DNA of 64,000 nucleotides from Gracilariopsis chorda (GCA_003194525.1 NBIV01000269.1:1-64000); one strand, 5' to 3'; positions 35,450 through 47,090 are shown, counted from the stretch's first letter. Notes: generated from the sequence alone by a model not told the origin. Program-made: numbers and translations.

Positions 35450-38400
35450 GGTTACCGCATCAGCGTAGAGATCCCAATTCGTTGGGTGGTCAGCGACGTA
35501 GGAACGTAACGCCGCGAGTAACGTCCAGTTAAACCGTTCAACTTGCCCATTACACTGGGGGTGGTAGGTAGTCGTGAACAAGTTCTTGACATCCAGGATG
35601 CGACAAACATCCTGGAAGAACTTGCTCACGAACTGCTTCTGGTTGTCGGAGAGCACCTCCACAGGGGGACCGTGGACAATAATCCACTGCGTCACCAGAG
35701 CCTGGGCCACCGTGAGAGCGGTTATCCTCCGAAGAGGGACAGTCCGTACCAGCTTAGAAAAGCGGTCGGTAATGACAAGTAGAAACTTGTTTCCACGTTT
35801 CGTGGTGAGTAGTGGTCCGAGAATATCGATCGCGATAAACTAGAGCGGCGCCCTGGCGGGGAATAGTTTCATCTTCTTCGCATTTTTGCGGAGCTTGACG
35901 CGATTCTTCGCGCATTCGCTACAAAACCGCACGGTTGCGTAGCAATCCACCGCCATGGCAGGCCAATAGAAATCCCTTCGCAGGGTTAGGTAGAGTTTCC
36001 TCCCACCTGGGTGACCTCCAATGGGGGCGTAGTGTGATAGATGTAACACCCGCGATTGCAGGGAATGAGATACCACAATCTGTGGGCGGGCTTCGACCTT
36101 CCTTACGAGGTAGCCTTTGTCGTTTACCCCGAAAGGGAGATCTTCACCACCGTTGATACGGGCACGAATCCTCGTACAGAATGGGTCGCCGAATTGTTCT
36201 CGGATCATTTCTTCCGGTGATACCGGTACAAAGTTTCCCGGTAACGGGTTCTCAGATTCATCTCGCGATGCGAGTAGTTCGTCAAAGTCAGCATCCTCGT
36301 CCCAGTTTTCTGGCCCAGCCTCGACGGCACATTCCGGATTATCCGCTTCTATGGCCATGAAACATGGGACTTTATCATCCTCCGTTGGGAGTGCTTCCCC
36401 ACTTGTGGGTAACCGCGACAAGGCGTCGGCTTGGGTGTTCTGTGCGCCCTTTTTATAAATGACTTGAAAGTCATATTCGGCGAGGCGGAGTCTCCAGCGC
36501 ATGAGGCGTCCCGACGGGTCGGAGATATTCATCAACCACCTCAATGAGGAATGATCCGTGTACACGGTGAAGTGAACTCCCATAAGGTAGGGGCGCAGAG
36601 TGGTCATCGCCCATACGATGGCGAGGCACTGTTTCTCCGATACGGAGTAGTTCCGCTCATGAACATTGAGCGAGCGCGACCAATAACCAATTGGATGTCG
36701 TTCCCCCTCGGGGGTGGTTTGAAAAAGAGCACACCCGACTTGGTAGTCGCTCGAGTCCGTATCTACGGAGTATGGCAACCGAAGTTTTGGGAGATGTAGA
36801 ATTGGTGCTGATGTGACAGCCTCCTTCAAGGAGTTAGAGGCTTCCGATTGCTCGGGCGTAAATGTTCCTAGTTTTGGGGAGTTCCCCTTTCGCAACAACG
36901 CGTTCAGGGGCGCTGCAGTATCCGAAAAGTTCGGGATAAACCGTCGATAGACGTTGAACAGCCCCAGAAAGGAGCGCAGTTCCGTTTGAGTACGGGGTTC
37001 TTTCGCCTCAACGAGGGATTTGACTCGAGCTTTCTCGATCGCTAACCGTCCAGGACGGATAATGTGACCCAGATACTTCACAGTATCCGTGAAACACTCG
37101 CATTTCCTCAATTTGAGGGTAATTCCCGCATCGCGGAGTACGGTCAGCACGTCTCGGATGTGAGTGAGATGGTCGTTCAACGAGTTGGAGAAGATGATAA
37201 TATCATCAAGGTAGACCGGACAACTCCGCCACTTAAAGTGGTTGCGTAGAATATTTACTGCACGCTGAAAGGTGGCGGGGGCGTTGGTTAACCCAAATGG
37301 CATCCGCTTGAAGCGGTACGTTCCTGCGTGGCAGGTGAATGCGGTTTTGTCGCGTTCCTCCTGTCTGACAGGTACTTGCCAATTTCCCCAATTGGCGTCA
37401 AGGGCCGTGAACACGGTGGCGTCTCCAAGGGAGTCAATGCACTCGTCCATACGAGGGATAGGGTACGTGTCCCTAACGGTCACGGCATTGAGCCGGCGGT
37501 AGTCGACACAGAACCTCCAGGTTCCGTCGGCCTTTAAAGCCAGTACAACTGGGGATACCCATGGTGATTGAGCGGGCTCAATCACACCTGCGCGGAGCAT
37601 CTTGTCCACTTGGGACTGCTCCTCTTCCCGAGCTTTCGGACCTGCCCTGTAAGGGGGTTGTGCAACCGGTCGCGCACCGGGGATTAAATCGATCCGGTGT
37701 TCCGTTGCATTAATCTCGCCAAGCGAGCCATCCCATATTGTGGTGAATTCCCGTAACATAGTACGGAGTTTGTCGCGGTGCGACTCTGGCACGTGGCTGA
37801 AGTTCAGCGCTTCAAGTGCTTTTTCCGGATCAATCCGGTCGTTGCTCGATGGAGCATTGTCCTGTGGAACAGGTGTGGTTCGCAATTCCAATTCCGAGTT
37901 ACTCGGTATGTTCGACGCTGAAGTAGCGGTTTCCTCCCCCTCCTTAGACTTGACGTCTTCGGACGGCGAGGCGAACTCCTCAGAAGAGGTGGTAACTCCG
38001 AGTACATCGGCGGCTGTCATCGTTGTTGGCAGCATTCCCATAGGATGGGGGGTTACACTCCCAATTACTTGGTGTTTGACCAGATACTGGGGGTGTTTGC
38101 CAAGGTTGGCAACCAATATCCGGAAAGGGACATCCCGGGAAATGGAGACAATTCCATTAGCCAGCGCCAGCTGGGATTTCTCGTACAACGAGGCGAGGGG
38201 TTGTATAACCCGAAGACCGTGTTGACGGGAATTTACCTGCACCCAGACTTGGGACTCAGCCGGTATAGAAACCGAGGCAGCGACGCAAAGCTTGGTGGAC
38301 TCGCGGGACGCGGGCGGTGGTTCCTGCGCAGCAGGGAGCGGAACTTGTTTCCGAGAGGACCGCTTTAGCGGGCGGCGAACAATCGGAACCGACGATCCGT

Positions 38401-38935
38401 CGTCAAGTTCTACACGCCTGAGGCGGGGCCTGATTGCGTCGACAAATCTGTCGCAGTAATCACATCCCAGTATGACTGGTGCTGCCAATGAACGGCAAAA
38501 GATGAAGTCCAACTTTACCACAGAGGTACCAAGTCTCACGACGAGGTCCACTGTGCCCACCGTTTGTAACGGATTGTTGTTCTCATCCGAAATGTCGGGG
38601 ACCGCGTCAGAGCGGATACGCGACCGCACAAGCGGGGGTAACAATGATTCCACAACGAAGTTGGGGCCTGCACCTGTATCCAGGACGGTGAGAAACCTCA
38701 CCATAAACTGGGGGTCAAGGCCAAGGTCGGCATAGACCTTATAGTTGCGCTTGGCCAAGACCAGGACTCTACCGGGAATCCGGGGATTTTTACTCCGTAT
38801 CCACGGGCGACGCAACACACCGAGGTGCGCAGAGTCCGCGTCAGCGGTGTCTTTCCTCGAGAGGATTTTCACCGGGGAGCGAGGCGAGGACGCCTCGGGC
38901 GCCAACAGCCTCGTTCTTGAGGACGCCTCTCCCAA
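35450..38935 (-). CDS. Element C protease, RT, RNase H and integrase region (fossil)
   Basis: Most of this span reads as one long frame, so C is better preserved than A or B. The protease active site region reads LDTGAGPNFVVE near 38670. RT shows FCVDYRRLNAVT near 37510, MPFGLTNAPATFQRA near 37290 and VYLDDIIIFS near 37205. RNase H shows VDTDSSDYQVG near 36760 and YTDHSSLRWLM near 36550. Integrase shows the HHCC finger near 36040-35900, and DNQKQFVSKFF near 35640. Part of a broken element. Confidence 0.93.
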
Positions 38936-38999
38936 AGGGGAGACTCCCTCAGTTAGTTTTCCGCCGTCGGCGGTGGGTTGGTTTCCTCGACAACGAGTG

Positions 39000-41127
39000 C
39001 TTCATCCCGTTGACGGGGGTTTCTATCCGCAAAAGCGGGGGTTGCAACGGATGGTTGCGTGATCTCCCGAATCGGGGTGTATGAAGCTTGCCGCGCACGC
39101 GTGGTCTGTGGTAGGGCGTGGGAAAAGTCCGTTTTAGCACGGAGGTAGGAAGCCGTCGGGACGGAACGTTTCTCCTCTGGAGTGAGGGCCTCATAATTTG
39201 CCACCACCTTGGCCATATTCTTCAGTGAACAAATACACTGAGGAGAGGTATGGCCATGGGCATAGCACAGGTGGCAAATGAGAGCCAGCACCGCGACACG
39301 CGGATTATTATTCCGAGTATCGGAGAAGCGAACCGCAGGGCGGGTGTCAGTTTATCCAGGCCGTTGATAACGGGATTGACCGTTTGAAAACGGGAGTCGT
39401 TGGGGTTGAACCCGACTGTTACCACCGTATAGAACGGGATCTTCTGTTCCCGTATCATGGGTCATCTCCGTCGTTGACGGCAACTCACTGGTGGGTATCG
39501 ACACACCATCCCCCTGCGCTAAATGCACGGTATCAAATCCCTGTCCAGGGTTCCCATCCGCAGTGAGCGGGAGTGAGGAAGCTTCACTTTCCAGCATCAA
39601 CGCCTTGGCGGGTTTAGACCGATTGTTCGGAGTTCTTGCACGAAGTGCATCCCCTTCCGCTCGAGCGTGTTGGACCAGCTCGAGGTAGGTGAGCCTCCGC
39701 TTATCCTCCCGATAACGGGTAACTAAACTCCGGATTGCCGGGTCAAGACCATCGATGAACATGGTGCAGCGCTCCCCAGCGGGGTATACATTACCACATC
39801 TGTGGAAAGCCTTGTTAAGGCGCACCGAGTAATCGGTCTCGGTCTCTCCAGCACGCTGGCGTGTATCTTGCAAAGCGAGGATAGCCTGCTGAATAGCGGT
39901 GTTGGTGGCGTAGGAGCGCAGAAGATACTGCACAGCCTCCGGCCAGCAAGTAACTCCTCCCTCGGAGGCGCGAGAAGATCCTCTGACAGAGGTGTATTGG
40001 TCCTCCGCCACTCCCCGTAAGAAATACGGTAAAGCCAAATAGGCTTGTCCCTCATTCATACCGAGGATATCGGCCTCCGCTACAAAGCGGGATAGGAAAT
40101 CCAGTACTAGGACTGGGTCCTCTCCAGTAAAATACTGGTTGCGGAGCGAGAGCTGCATTCGCTTAATGCATTCTCGCACCTTTCCCGTACCACGGGGCGT
40201 ACGTCCAAGTGAGGAATCTTCGAGCCGGTAGTACCTGTATGATAAAAGCTTCCGGTAATCCGGGTTTGTCGGTTTCAATTCCCGGAGACCGGGGTGTCTT
40301 CTCCCCTTCTGGCGGGTTCGGACCACACCTTCAGTGGCCGATGACCGCTTCGAGCGGGAGGAGTAGCCTCGCTTCTCGTCCTCCGAGTCGGAGTCCGAGG
40401 AGCTCGAGCTAACCGAATGGTTTCGGGATGAGTCCGACGATGTCGAAGAATCGGAGTCCGAATATTTTCGGTGGTGTTTCCGTCGGTGACGGCGTTTCTT
40501 CTTCCCAGCAAGCTGGTCGTTGTGCGATGCCTCGTTTACCGGATCACCCGGGGATGGTTTGTCCATGAGGACGAACTGCTCCAGCGTCTCCAGGCGGGCA
40601 CCAATCCGATCAAATCGGGCTTCAACTCCTTCGATGAAGGTGGCGGGTTGTCCCAAACTCTCCAACACGGAGTTGACGTCAGACCGTAAAATACGGAGTT
40701 CCTCGGCGACCTCCTTTACGGGGGTTGCCAAGACCACCTCTTAGAGGGATTTTAGTTCCCTTACAAGGGTGTCATGGGCGGTCCACAGAGCGTGGACCTG
40801 GGATTCCAGGGAAGTCCCCTGGGGGTTGTTATCGCCCGTTCCACGGGGGCTTGAAGCCGCGACAGCGGGAGCAGGCCGGGGTGCCTGGGGCACTGCGGCA
40901 ACAGCCGGAGTCGATGCTGCATTCCCCTGCGGGTGTGATAACGAGGGAAAAAGGAGGTTCCGGGGTTCCCAGTCGGGGGTATCATTCCGCGATGAAGCGG
41001 CGCCAGCACGGCTGGAACTTGTTCGTATAGGAATACGGGGTACGAACCGAACTTCGGAAGTGTCCGCGTTGTCGCGGGAGCGACTACGCGTAACCACTGG
41101 CTCCGCATCGGAGGGATTTCTCGACAT
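39000..41127 (-). CDS. Element C gag region (fossil)
   Basis: The Gag start is MSRNPSDAEPVVTRSRSRD at 41127. It is followed by a Pro/Ala-rich stretch, a coiled segment (ILRSDVNSVLESLGQPATF near 40680), a basic and Ser/Asp-rich region near 40480, a helical capsid-like part (GMNEGQAYLALPYFLRG near 40050) and a CCHC knuckle near 39250. It packages the element RNA. Part of a broken element. Confidence 0.83.
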
Positions 41128-41232
41128 GAGAAAATACCGTTACGACGGGAAACGATCACGGAACTTCCGGTAAATAAAAACAAACCTCGTAAGAGGGAAA
41201 ACAAAAACCGATTCTAGGTCGGGAGACCACTT

Positions 41233-42060
41233 TGTGGTGCAACGCCCCAAAGGGGAGAAACACCGAAAGACGTTCGGGATCTTTCCTCCTTGGAGGTGAA
41301 CCCAGTTGGGTAGAGCCCTCTAAGGGGTGTCACGACGAAGCCAGTGAGTAAGACCAGGAACACCTGTCGTGACTTGCACAGGAAGGTGAAGGCGAAGAAT
41401 CGGTATCCGCGTGAGCGGAGTGTGATCCTCAGTAGAGGTATGTGTCCACGTTATTGGGGGTGTGTGGACGGATGTGCAGACGAGAGCCGCGGATAGCGGG
41501 AGGTGCTACCCTAAAAAGGGGTAAAAGGAAGGGCGAAGAGGAGGAAGGGAGGACAAAGTGAGTCGCGAGAGCGACGAACAGATACGGCAATGCCGGTGGA
41601 CAAGACTCCGTATACAGGGCGAAACACCAATATGATTGGAACAACTATACTCTCAAGGATGGGCTTCTTTAGATATGCAAGGGTGTTAGATGTCCCGTGG
41701 TTTATGGCGTTTCCCTCCAAGGAGGAGTAGAGCACGCGCGCAAGCGGCAACAACTAGAGCCAATTCCTCAGGTTGGGGTCCCTTGTTGGGGAAGGTTTAC
41801 TGGTGCGACGGCAGTGCGCCGTCGCACTAAGTACTAGCTTCCCAGAAATGGGTGTGAAAATAATAAATAATATTAACTAAAATACTCCACATTTCGTGGC
41901 AACATCCGCTACTGTGGCCAACCGCCAATTGACCCAAAACCGTGTTCCACGTGTCCATATCCACCATAGTGGGGCGTAGTTCATATACACACTACACAAC
42001 CGATAGTATCGGGAAAACGATCAAATACCAGGAATCCATCCTTGAGGGCGTTGCAGTACA
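41233..42060 (-). repeat. 5' LTR of element C
   Basis: An 828-bp partner of the 32138-32964 repeat. Internal to it (41232 downward on the minus strand) lies TGGTCTCCCGACC, a candidate primer-binding site complementary to a tRNA end in GGTCGGGAGACCA; the tRNA is not identified. Confidence 0.92.
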
Positions 42061-42600
42061 AACCGCAACGCGCTTTGTGCCCTGACTAGGAATCATCTGG
42101 CCAAAGCGGCTGCCCGCCAGAAGTAATATGCATATCAGCGCCGCAGAGATGTCTCGTTCCAGACAGGCGATCTGGTTCTCCTTGAAGCCGACTCACTCTC
42201 GCTTGCGCGTCAGTGCCACTTTGCCAAAAAAGTGGCAGCCTCGATATATTGGACCTTTCCGGATTGTGGATGTTCTGGGCCCGGTGACATACCGTATTGA
42301 GCTCCCCCCCGCCATGAAACGAGCCCACGACGTCATTCATGTTTCAAAGTTGAAAGCGTATCACGTTGGGAATCACGACACTCTTGATATTGTGATCAAC
42401 AACGACGGTGAAGTGGAACAAGAAGTAGCAGATGTGCTGGAAAAGCGCATGTTTCACAGACGTGTTTTTTACCTCGTGCGATTCACCAACAACACTCCCG
42501 ATGACGCGGTTTGGCTCCCGGGAACTTCACTGAAGAACTGTAAAGACGCAGTTCGAAAGTTCAACTGGAAAGGAAAGCCAATGGGACATTGACTCATCCA
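42061..42600 (+). CDS. Element D integrase C-terminal part and chromodomain-like segment (fossil)
   Basis: Sequence resumes the D integrase after element C. It shows the KKWQPRYIGPFRIVDVLG motif (GPY/F type) near 42225-42280, then HDVIHVSKLKAY near 42330, then a chromodomain-like end (EKRMFHRRVFYLVRFT ... AVWLPGTSLKNC near 42440-42540). The domain order confirms that D is itself a chromovirus-type Ty3/gypsy element, of another lineage than A-C. Confidence 0.85.
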
Positions 42601-42613
42601 AGGACGGGGTGAG

Positions 42614-42835
42614 TGTAATAATACGTTGCAGTACACTACAGACTCCTCTCCTGTTACGTTAGAGTTTGTGATCGTTATCTATCTACTTACAACGATAGGA
42701 TAGAAGATATAGAACGTTACCTTTATGTAGAGAAGCTAGCACTACATAAAGGCTTGAACAGCTGATTCTGGCAGAGCTCGGCCAGACACCAGCCACAAGC
42801 ACATTCTACACCTTCGTATTTGCTTTTGTGTTACA
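42614..42835 (+). repeat. 3' LTR of element D
   Basis: Partner of 27666-27887, followed by the target duplication GTAAC. The purine-rich AGGACGGGGTGAG lies just before it. Confidence 0.95.
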
Positions 42836-42840
42836 GTAAC

Positions 42841-43515
42841 GACGAAGCAGGCAATGTCTAAGCGCATGGGAATACAGTGACCTCTAGGCAGGAGGTTTGC
42901 GTTATAACAAGGAGATCAGCGAGTATTGATATGTAGCTGTCCGCAAGGGTAAAGAGATCGTAGGTTGGAGATAGAGGGGCACGGAGAGTTTAGTTGCAAG
43001 TGAAACTAAAGAAAAAGATAGGGTTTGTTCTATGCTGATGCGGTACTAATTTCGAGTAGTGAGAAGGCAAGCGCATATAGGCATCTGTTCATTGTGAAGG
43101 TAAGGTTGGGGTGTTCGAACAAAGGTAGGAGGAATTAGTTCGTTTTCGATGGTTCCACAAAGGACTAGCTGTGCTGTTACAGTGTCCCAGTGTTGGATCA
43201 GACGCCTGTGCAGTCTTGAGAAGCGTTGTACGGCAATGCTACTAAAAAATCGGATAAGATTTCTTTGGGCTTACAGCAACCAATGACGGCTCTTGGAGAT
43301 GAAGAAAATTAGGGGCCCCTCGTGGTAATGTTAAACCCTCCCAATATGATAGAGAGGCAAGTGACTATACTTTCCCGTACTAGTTTCGAAACGCCTACCA
43401 AAGATACTTGTTTAGCGTAACAGCATACATGAAGACTATTAATTCTGAGTTATTCGTCAGTGAGCACTGCAGTTTTGCGCAAGACAATGCTGCAGAACTT
43501 TCCAAAAAGGAAAAC
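42841..43515. other. Intergenic stretch right of element D
   Basis: Host DNA beyond the D target duplication. No frame or repeat of note on either strand. Confidence 0.45.
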
Positions 43516-43860
43516 TTAGCCAGCAAAGGATGTAATCAGGTCCAAGGCATGTCCCTCCTTTACCTGGTCTACCGCCTCCTCCGTAGCCGTCCTCCAGAGC
43601 GTTGAACGACCACTTCTCTTCTTTCGTTCATTTCGACGGAGTGCACCATCAACCACCTTCTTTGCCGCACGGCCAGCAACAATCGAAGTTTTCGCCTCAC
43701 CGAGAGTTATGGCACCCGCAGCAAAAGCGGATTTGAATGTTGCCATTGACGCAAACGCAGAGACACCACCGTCAAGCGGTGCCAGGAGGAGACAGGCGCT
43801 TGTTGTCGCCGCACCTACCAACCAACCCCAAAAACGTGATGATCTTCTACCGCGTGCCAT
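43516..43860 (-). CDS. Small hypothetical protein, possible signal or transit peptide
   Basis: A frame of 114 codons is obtained with the ATG at 43860; an upstream in-frame ATG (43977) would add 39 residues. I prefer 43860 because the protein then starts MARGRRSSRFWGWLVGA and runs into a hydrophobic stretch of about 20 residues followed by a small-residue cleavage-like site (GGVSAFA). That is the shape of a signal peptide or an organelle transit peptide. The remainder is Ala-rich and then basic (RRNERKKRSGR). A CTTTATAG run lies just upstream. No family is recognised and it could be chance. Confidence 0.35.
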   Translation of the reverse strand: MARGRRSSRFWGWLVGAATTSACLLLAPLDGGVSAFASMATFKSAFAAGAITLGEAKTSIVAGRAAKKVVDGALRRNERKKRSGRSTLWRTATEEAVDQVKEGHALDLITSFAG

Positions 43861-44060
43861 GTTGCTATAAAGTCGAGCAGATGGCTCTGAATGAGACTGG
43901 GGTGTATAATCGGTTTCAATGTCCGGAACAAAGGGTCCTGAATAGGTTTTCGATGCGACGCGCAGATGAAATTGCAAGGGTTTTCCGGCCTGAAGCGGAT
44001 TGGGTTGACGATTGAAAAAGTGAGAGTGATAACGAGAAGCGCAGAGAAACGGCTTAGGTT

Positions 44061-44675
44061 GTGCGAGCGGTAAGAAGAATACAAAGAGAACGGGTGGGGA
44101 CTTTTTCCTGTTGTGGTGGGATTGCAGACGGGAAAACGGGGAGTTGCTCTGAGGGCTTTATAGGAGAGAGAGAAGACGATTGGAAAGGCGAATACCAAGG
44201 AATACAAGATAATATGAGCCGTTACATCTACAGTGTTTCAATGATGTCACGAGTTTTTCTACCTGTGGACAAACTTCGTGGGGTTGTGCCCTTCTTTTCA
44301 ATGTACCTTATCACAGGATACTTGTTTGTTGAACAGGGGAAAGATTGTTTGTCTCAAAGATATGCGCTGATTGAAACGGGAACAGATGAATATCTGAAAC
44401 GTCTCCCACCGTTGTGCGGCAATTGCTGCACGCAATTGGGAATACACGTGACGCCTGTTTTCTGCAGCGGTGTGCGTCAAAGATACAAGGAGCGTCTTGT
44501 AGCGTATGATACGGATGCACGTAAACAACAACGCTGCCATCAACAATGCTGTGGATTCATTGCTACTGTGAAGGCACGGAAGCGCAAAATTGTGCCAACG
44601 ACAACGTCACGTGCAACTGAAATCGCTGAGCTCATAATAATGCTAAAACTCGCTGAAATTGACGCAGCAAATTGA
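44061..44675 (+). CDS. Hypothetical reading frame, 204 codons
   Basis: The longest frame in this stretch. It has scattered cysteines (CCGG, CGNCC, QQCCGF) but no spacing that fits a known zinc finger, and one hydrophobic stretch (FFSMYLITGYLF). The strand below also has open frames. No recognised domain and no support from neighbours. Confidence 0.2.
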   Translation: MRAVRRIQRERVGTFSCCGGIADGKTGSCSEGFIGEREDDWKGEYQGIQDNMSRYIYSVSMMSRVFLPVDKLRGVVPFFSMYLITGYLFVEQGKDCLSQRYALIETGTDEYLKRLPPLCGNCCTQLGIHVTPVFCSGVRQRYKERLVAYDTDARKQQRCHQQCCGFIATVKARKRKIVPTTTSRATEIAELIIMLKLAEIDAAN

Positions 44676-46894
44676 GTGCGTCGGAACCCACGCACGAGTT
44701 GGCAAGCGCTTGCAGCATTTGCTCATTTTTGGACTTTTCTCCAGTTTCAATTTCGGCGATCATTGCCACGTATGCGCACAGGCCGAATGACAACTGTGCT
44801 TGGGAGTGTGTTGAGCATGGGATGCTTCATAGCCTCAGCATGCGCACATCTCACAAGAAAAGCGCCTGGAGCACCCAACACTTGCTTAGCACGTTTCCCC
44901 GCTGCGCCTTGGTGCCCCCAGCAATAACCATCTTTGCACGTTATCACAAAACTTATCGCGCTCCTTATGTACAGCAAACACTTTTTTATTCATATTGCCA
45001 CGCCGTTTATTAAACGTTTTATGAATCATCGCATCTCTAGCCAGTTGCAATATGAACGTTGAATGCACACGATAACATCCATATTAACTCCGATCCGTCC
45101 CGCATATGAAGCATCTTGTCTTTCTCCAACTTGAGCTTCGAAATAATGCTCTTCTCGGAACTTGTTGCCTTTATGCTGCTTGGCATTCGTTGCGTGGCTC
45201 CCGTCCTCGCTGCATGTTCTCCCTTCGGTACTGCCTCTATGAATGAGAAAACATCTGCAAACTGCCTTAAACCACCGCAGTCTGCTTCAACACCCGATGC
45301 AGAAAAGTAGATCAGGGCACGTGCAGGCGACGGGAAACGGCTTTCCAACAACTCAGAGGACGAGATTCGTACAGAACGGGAAGAACACATCAGTCGAAAA
45401 ATACATTGTTTTCATGACTGCTGAACATATGGGAATAAGAACCTGTGCAACACCTGCAAGACGGTGCTGATGTTCTACGGAATGCTGCGGATAACGAGAT
45501 TGAAGGTATGAAGAATCGACTTCAAGATTGAATCGCTGATGGAAACGCTGAAGGCGAGCATGAACAAGAAGATGAGCACGCAGAGAAGGGAAATACTTAC
45601 GAAGAAGAGCGTGAGTATGACGAAGACTTCTAACATACGATGCCACTGCTTTCAAAGCGATCATGGTTGCTTACAAATTTGACAGATGTGTCTCATCAGG
45701 AAACGCAGACCTGCGCTCTATTCTGTTTCAGAGAAAGTAGGGCGGCTTTCAAATTACTACAAAACCATTTAGAAGAATTCCATTTCTCACATAAACTAGG
45801 ATATGTCAAAGATAAGCATTATCAAATTTATGAGTTCACCACAGCTCTTCGCCACGTATAATTCAAGTGCAGTGTACGGGATCAAAGATTGTCAACATCC
45901 ATGCCGTATTGAGGGGTTTCCTTATGCAGCGAGTGGCTTACCACGTAAACCATACTCTAAACTTCCCGATAGATAATCAAGTGTCGGTAAGCCAATGTAT
46001 AACACACTACATCTTACAGCAACAGATTTAGCGCACCCATCGGACTAGTATGATTATGTCAATTCAAATGTCCAGTTATGCTGTCGTAAAGTCTACAACA
46101 TTGAAAGTGGTAGTCTGAGCAAAGTATGGTACGCTGTTGGTCCATTGCGGTTCAAGATCGCCACGCGCAACGCCGTTGAGCAACAGACCACGGAGATTGG
46201 GCACCACAGGAAGTGCCGTTTCTGCGGATGCCCCTAGATCTGTAGAACAGAGTGTTGTTTTCTTTATTAATTATTGTTCGCTCTTTGGTGCGCTCGGTTC
46301 GTGGGTGCCAGATAGTTCAAATATGGATTCAAAGCTATGGTTGCAATGTGCTCCACAGCACGTTCTTGGATGTCAATGCTCCTCTTTCGGGAAACCATTG
46401 CTGATCATGATCGCTCTGTTGTAGGGTGTATCAACACTGCCCCAACGGGCAAGTCCTGCTGAGCATCGGCCAAAAAATGGAACCAGCAGTTATTTTCTCG
46501 TACTGGTTATCTGACTGAAGAACATTTGAATGCATTGCATATCGTGCAGCCTTCTCTCCAGCGCATCCAACAAATTCTTACGTCCACGTTGCATCTTTCT
46601 CGTATTGCATGTAGTCGAATGTACAGCCTCCTACACCTTCTCCCCGCTGGGGGCGGTTTCTTAGTACTGAACGCTGCGACGTTTTCTCGTCGCATACCGT
46701 CCGAAATTGTAAACCTTGCGGCATGTTTATGTCGCCCAAGCACTGCAGCTTCGGCAAAGACAGGTTATCCGGCATGTGTTCTGAATTTGACCCTACGGGA
46801 TGGGTTTCCCGCCGCACGCAGTCTGAGATTGTTGGTTCACGCGCCGCCACACGTTTTTGTGTGTGCACCGTTCTGACGAACCCGTCTGACCCGA
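44676..46894. other. Unassigned stretch
   Basis: Only short overlapping frames on both strands, none with motifs. Presumably intergenic DNA or very old repeats. Confidence 0.4.
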
Positions 46895-47090
46895 AAAGTT
46901 CTCTGTGCAAATTGGCCGCCTGCACCATGCATTGCTGGCTTGAACTTGCGTTTGCTTCCGGCTACTGATCTCGCGCACCTCGCACGACAATAGAGTAAAA
47001 CTGCCGTACCGGTCCTCGGACATCATTGTCAGGGAGGCAACGGGCTTGGCAGGGGCTTTGTTCCCGCTCCCTTTCTTTTTGCACGCTAGC
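46895..47090 (+). repeat. Dispersed repeat, copy 2 (partner at 11245-11420)
   Basis: Shares ordered blocks with 11245-11420, including TGCATTGCTGGCT, GGCTACTGATCT and GGGCTTTGTTCCCGCT. Here it is followed by another 100 bp that diverge from copy 1. Both copies are in the same orientation. Confidence 0.5.

Larger units (their letters stand above)
32138..42060 (-). mobile_element. Ty3/gypsy chromovirus C, complete with both LTRs, nested in element D
   Basis: Read on the minus strand, the order is 5' LTR 42060-41233, gag (about 41130-39000, zinc knuckle CHLCYAHGHTSPQC near 39250), protease (about 38800-38400), RT (about 37650-37000), RNase H (about 36800-36440), integrase (about 36030-35450), long linker, chromodomain (about 33450-33280), polypurine tract (32976-32965) and 3' LTR 32964-32138. 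The flanks CACCG (32133-32137) and AACCG (42061-42065) are a 5-bp target duplication with one difference. It is 9.9 kb long and broken, with about four breaks. The LTRs differ at about 51 of 828 positions by my count (about 6%). It is close kin of A and B but lacks their antisense accessory frame. Confidence 0.95.
27666..42835 (+). mobile_element. Ty3/gypsy element D with complete ends, split by element C
   Basis: Identical-length 222-bp LTRs (27666-27887 and 42614-42835), both TGTAA...TTACA, are flanked by a perfect 5-bp target duplication GTAAC (27661-27665 and 42836-42840). Parts are gag (about 27950-29240), protease (about 29310-29560), RT (about 30070-30560), RNase H (about 30720-31150), integrase (31400-32137 and 42061-42600) with a terminal chromodomain-like segment, a purine tract (42601-42613), and the 3' LTR. 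Element C occupies 32138-42060. Without C, D is about 5.2 kb. The LTRs differ at about 7 of 222 positions by my count (about 3%), so it is fairly young. It is broken, with about four breaks in addition to the insertion. It is a different lineage from A, B and C and lacks their hairpin pattern. Confidence 0.95.
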
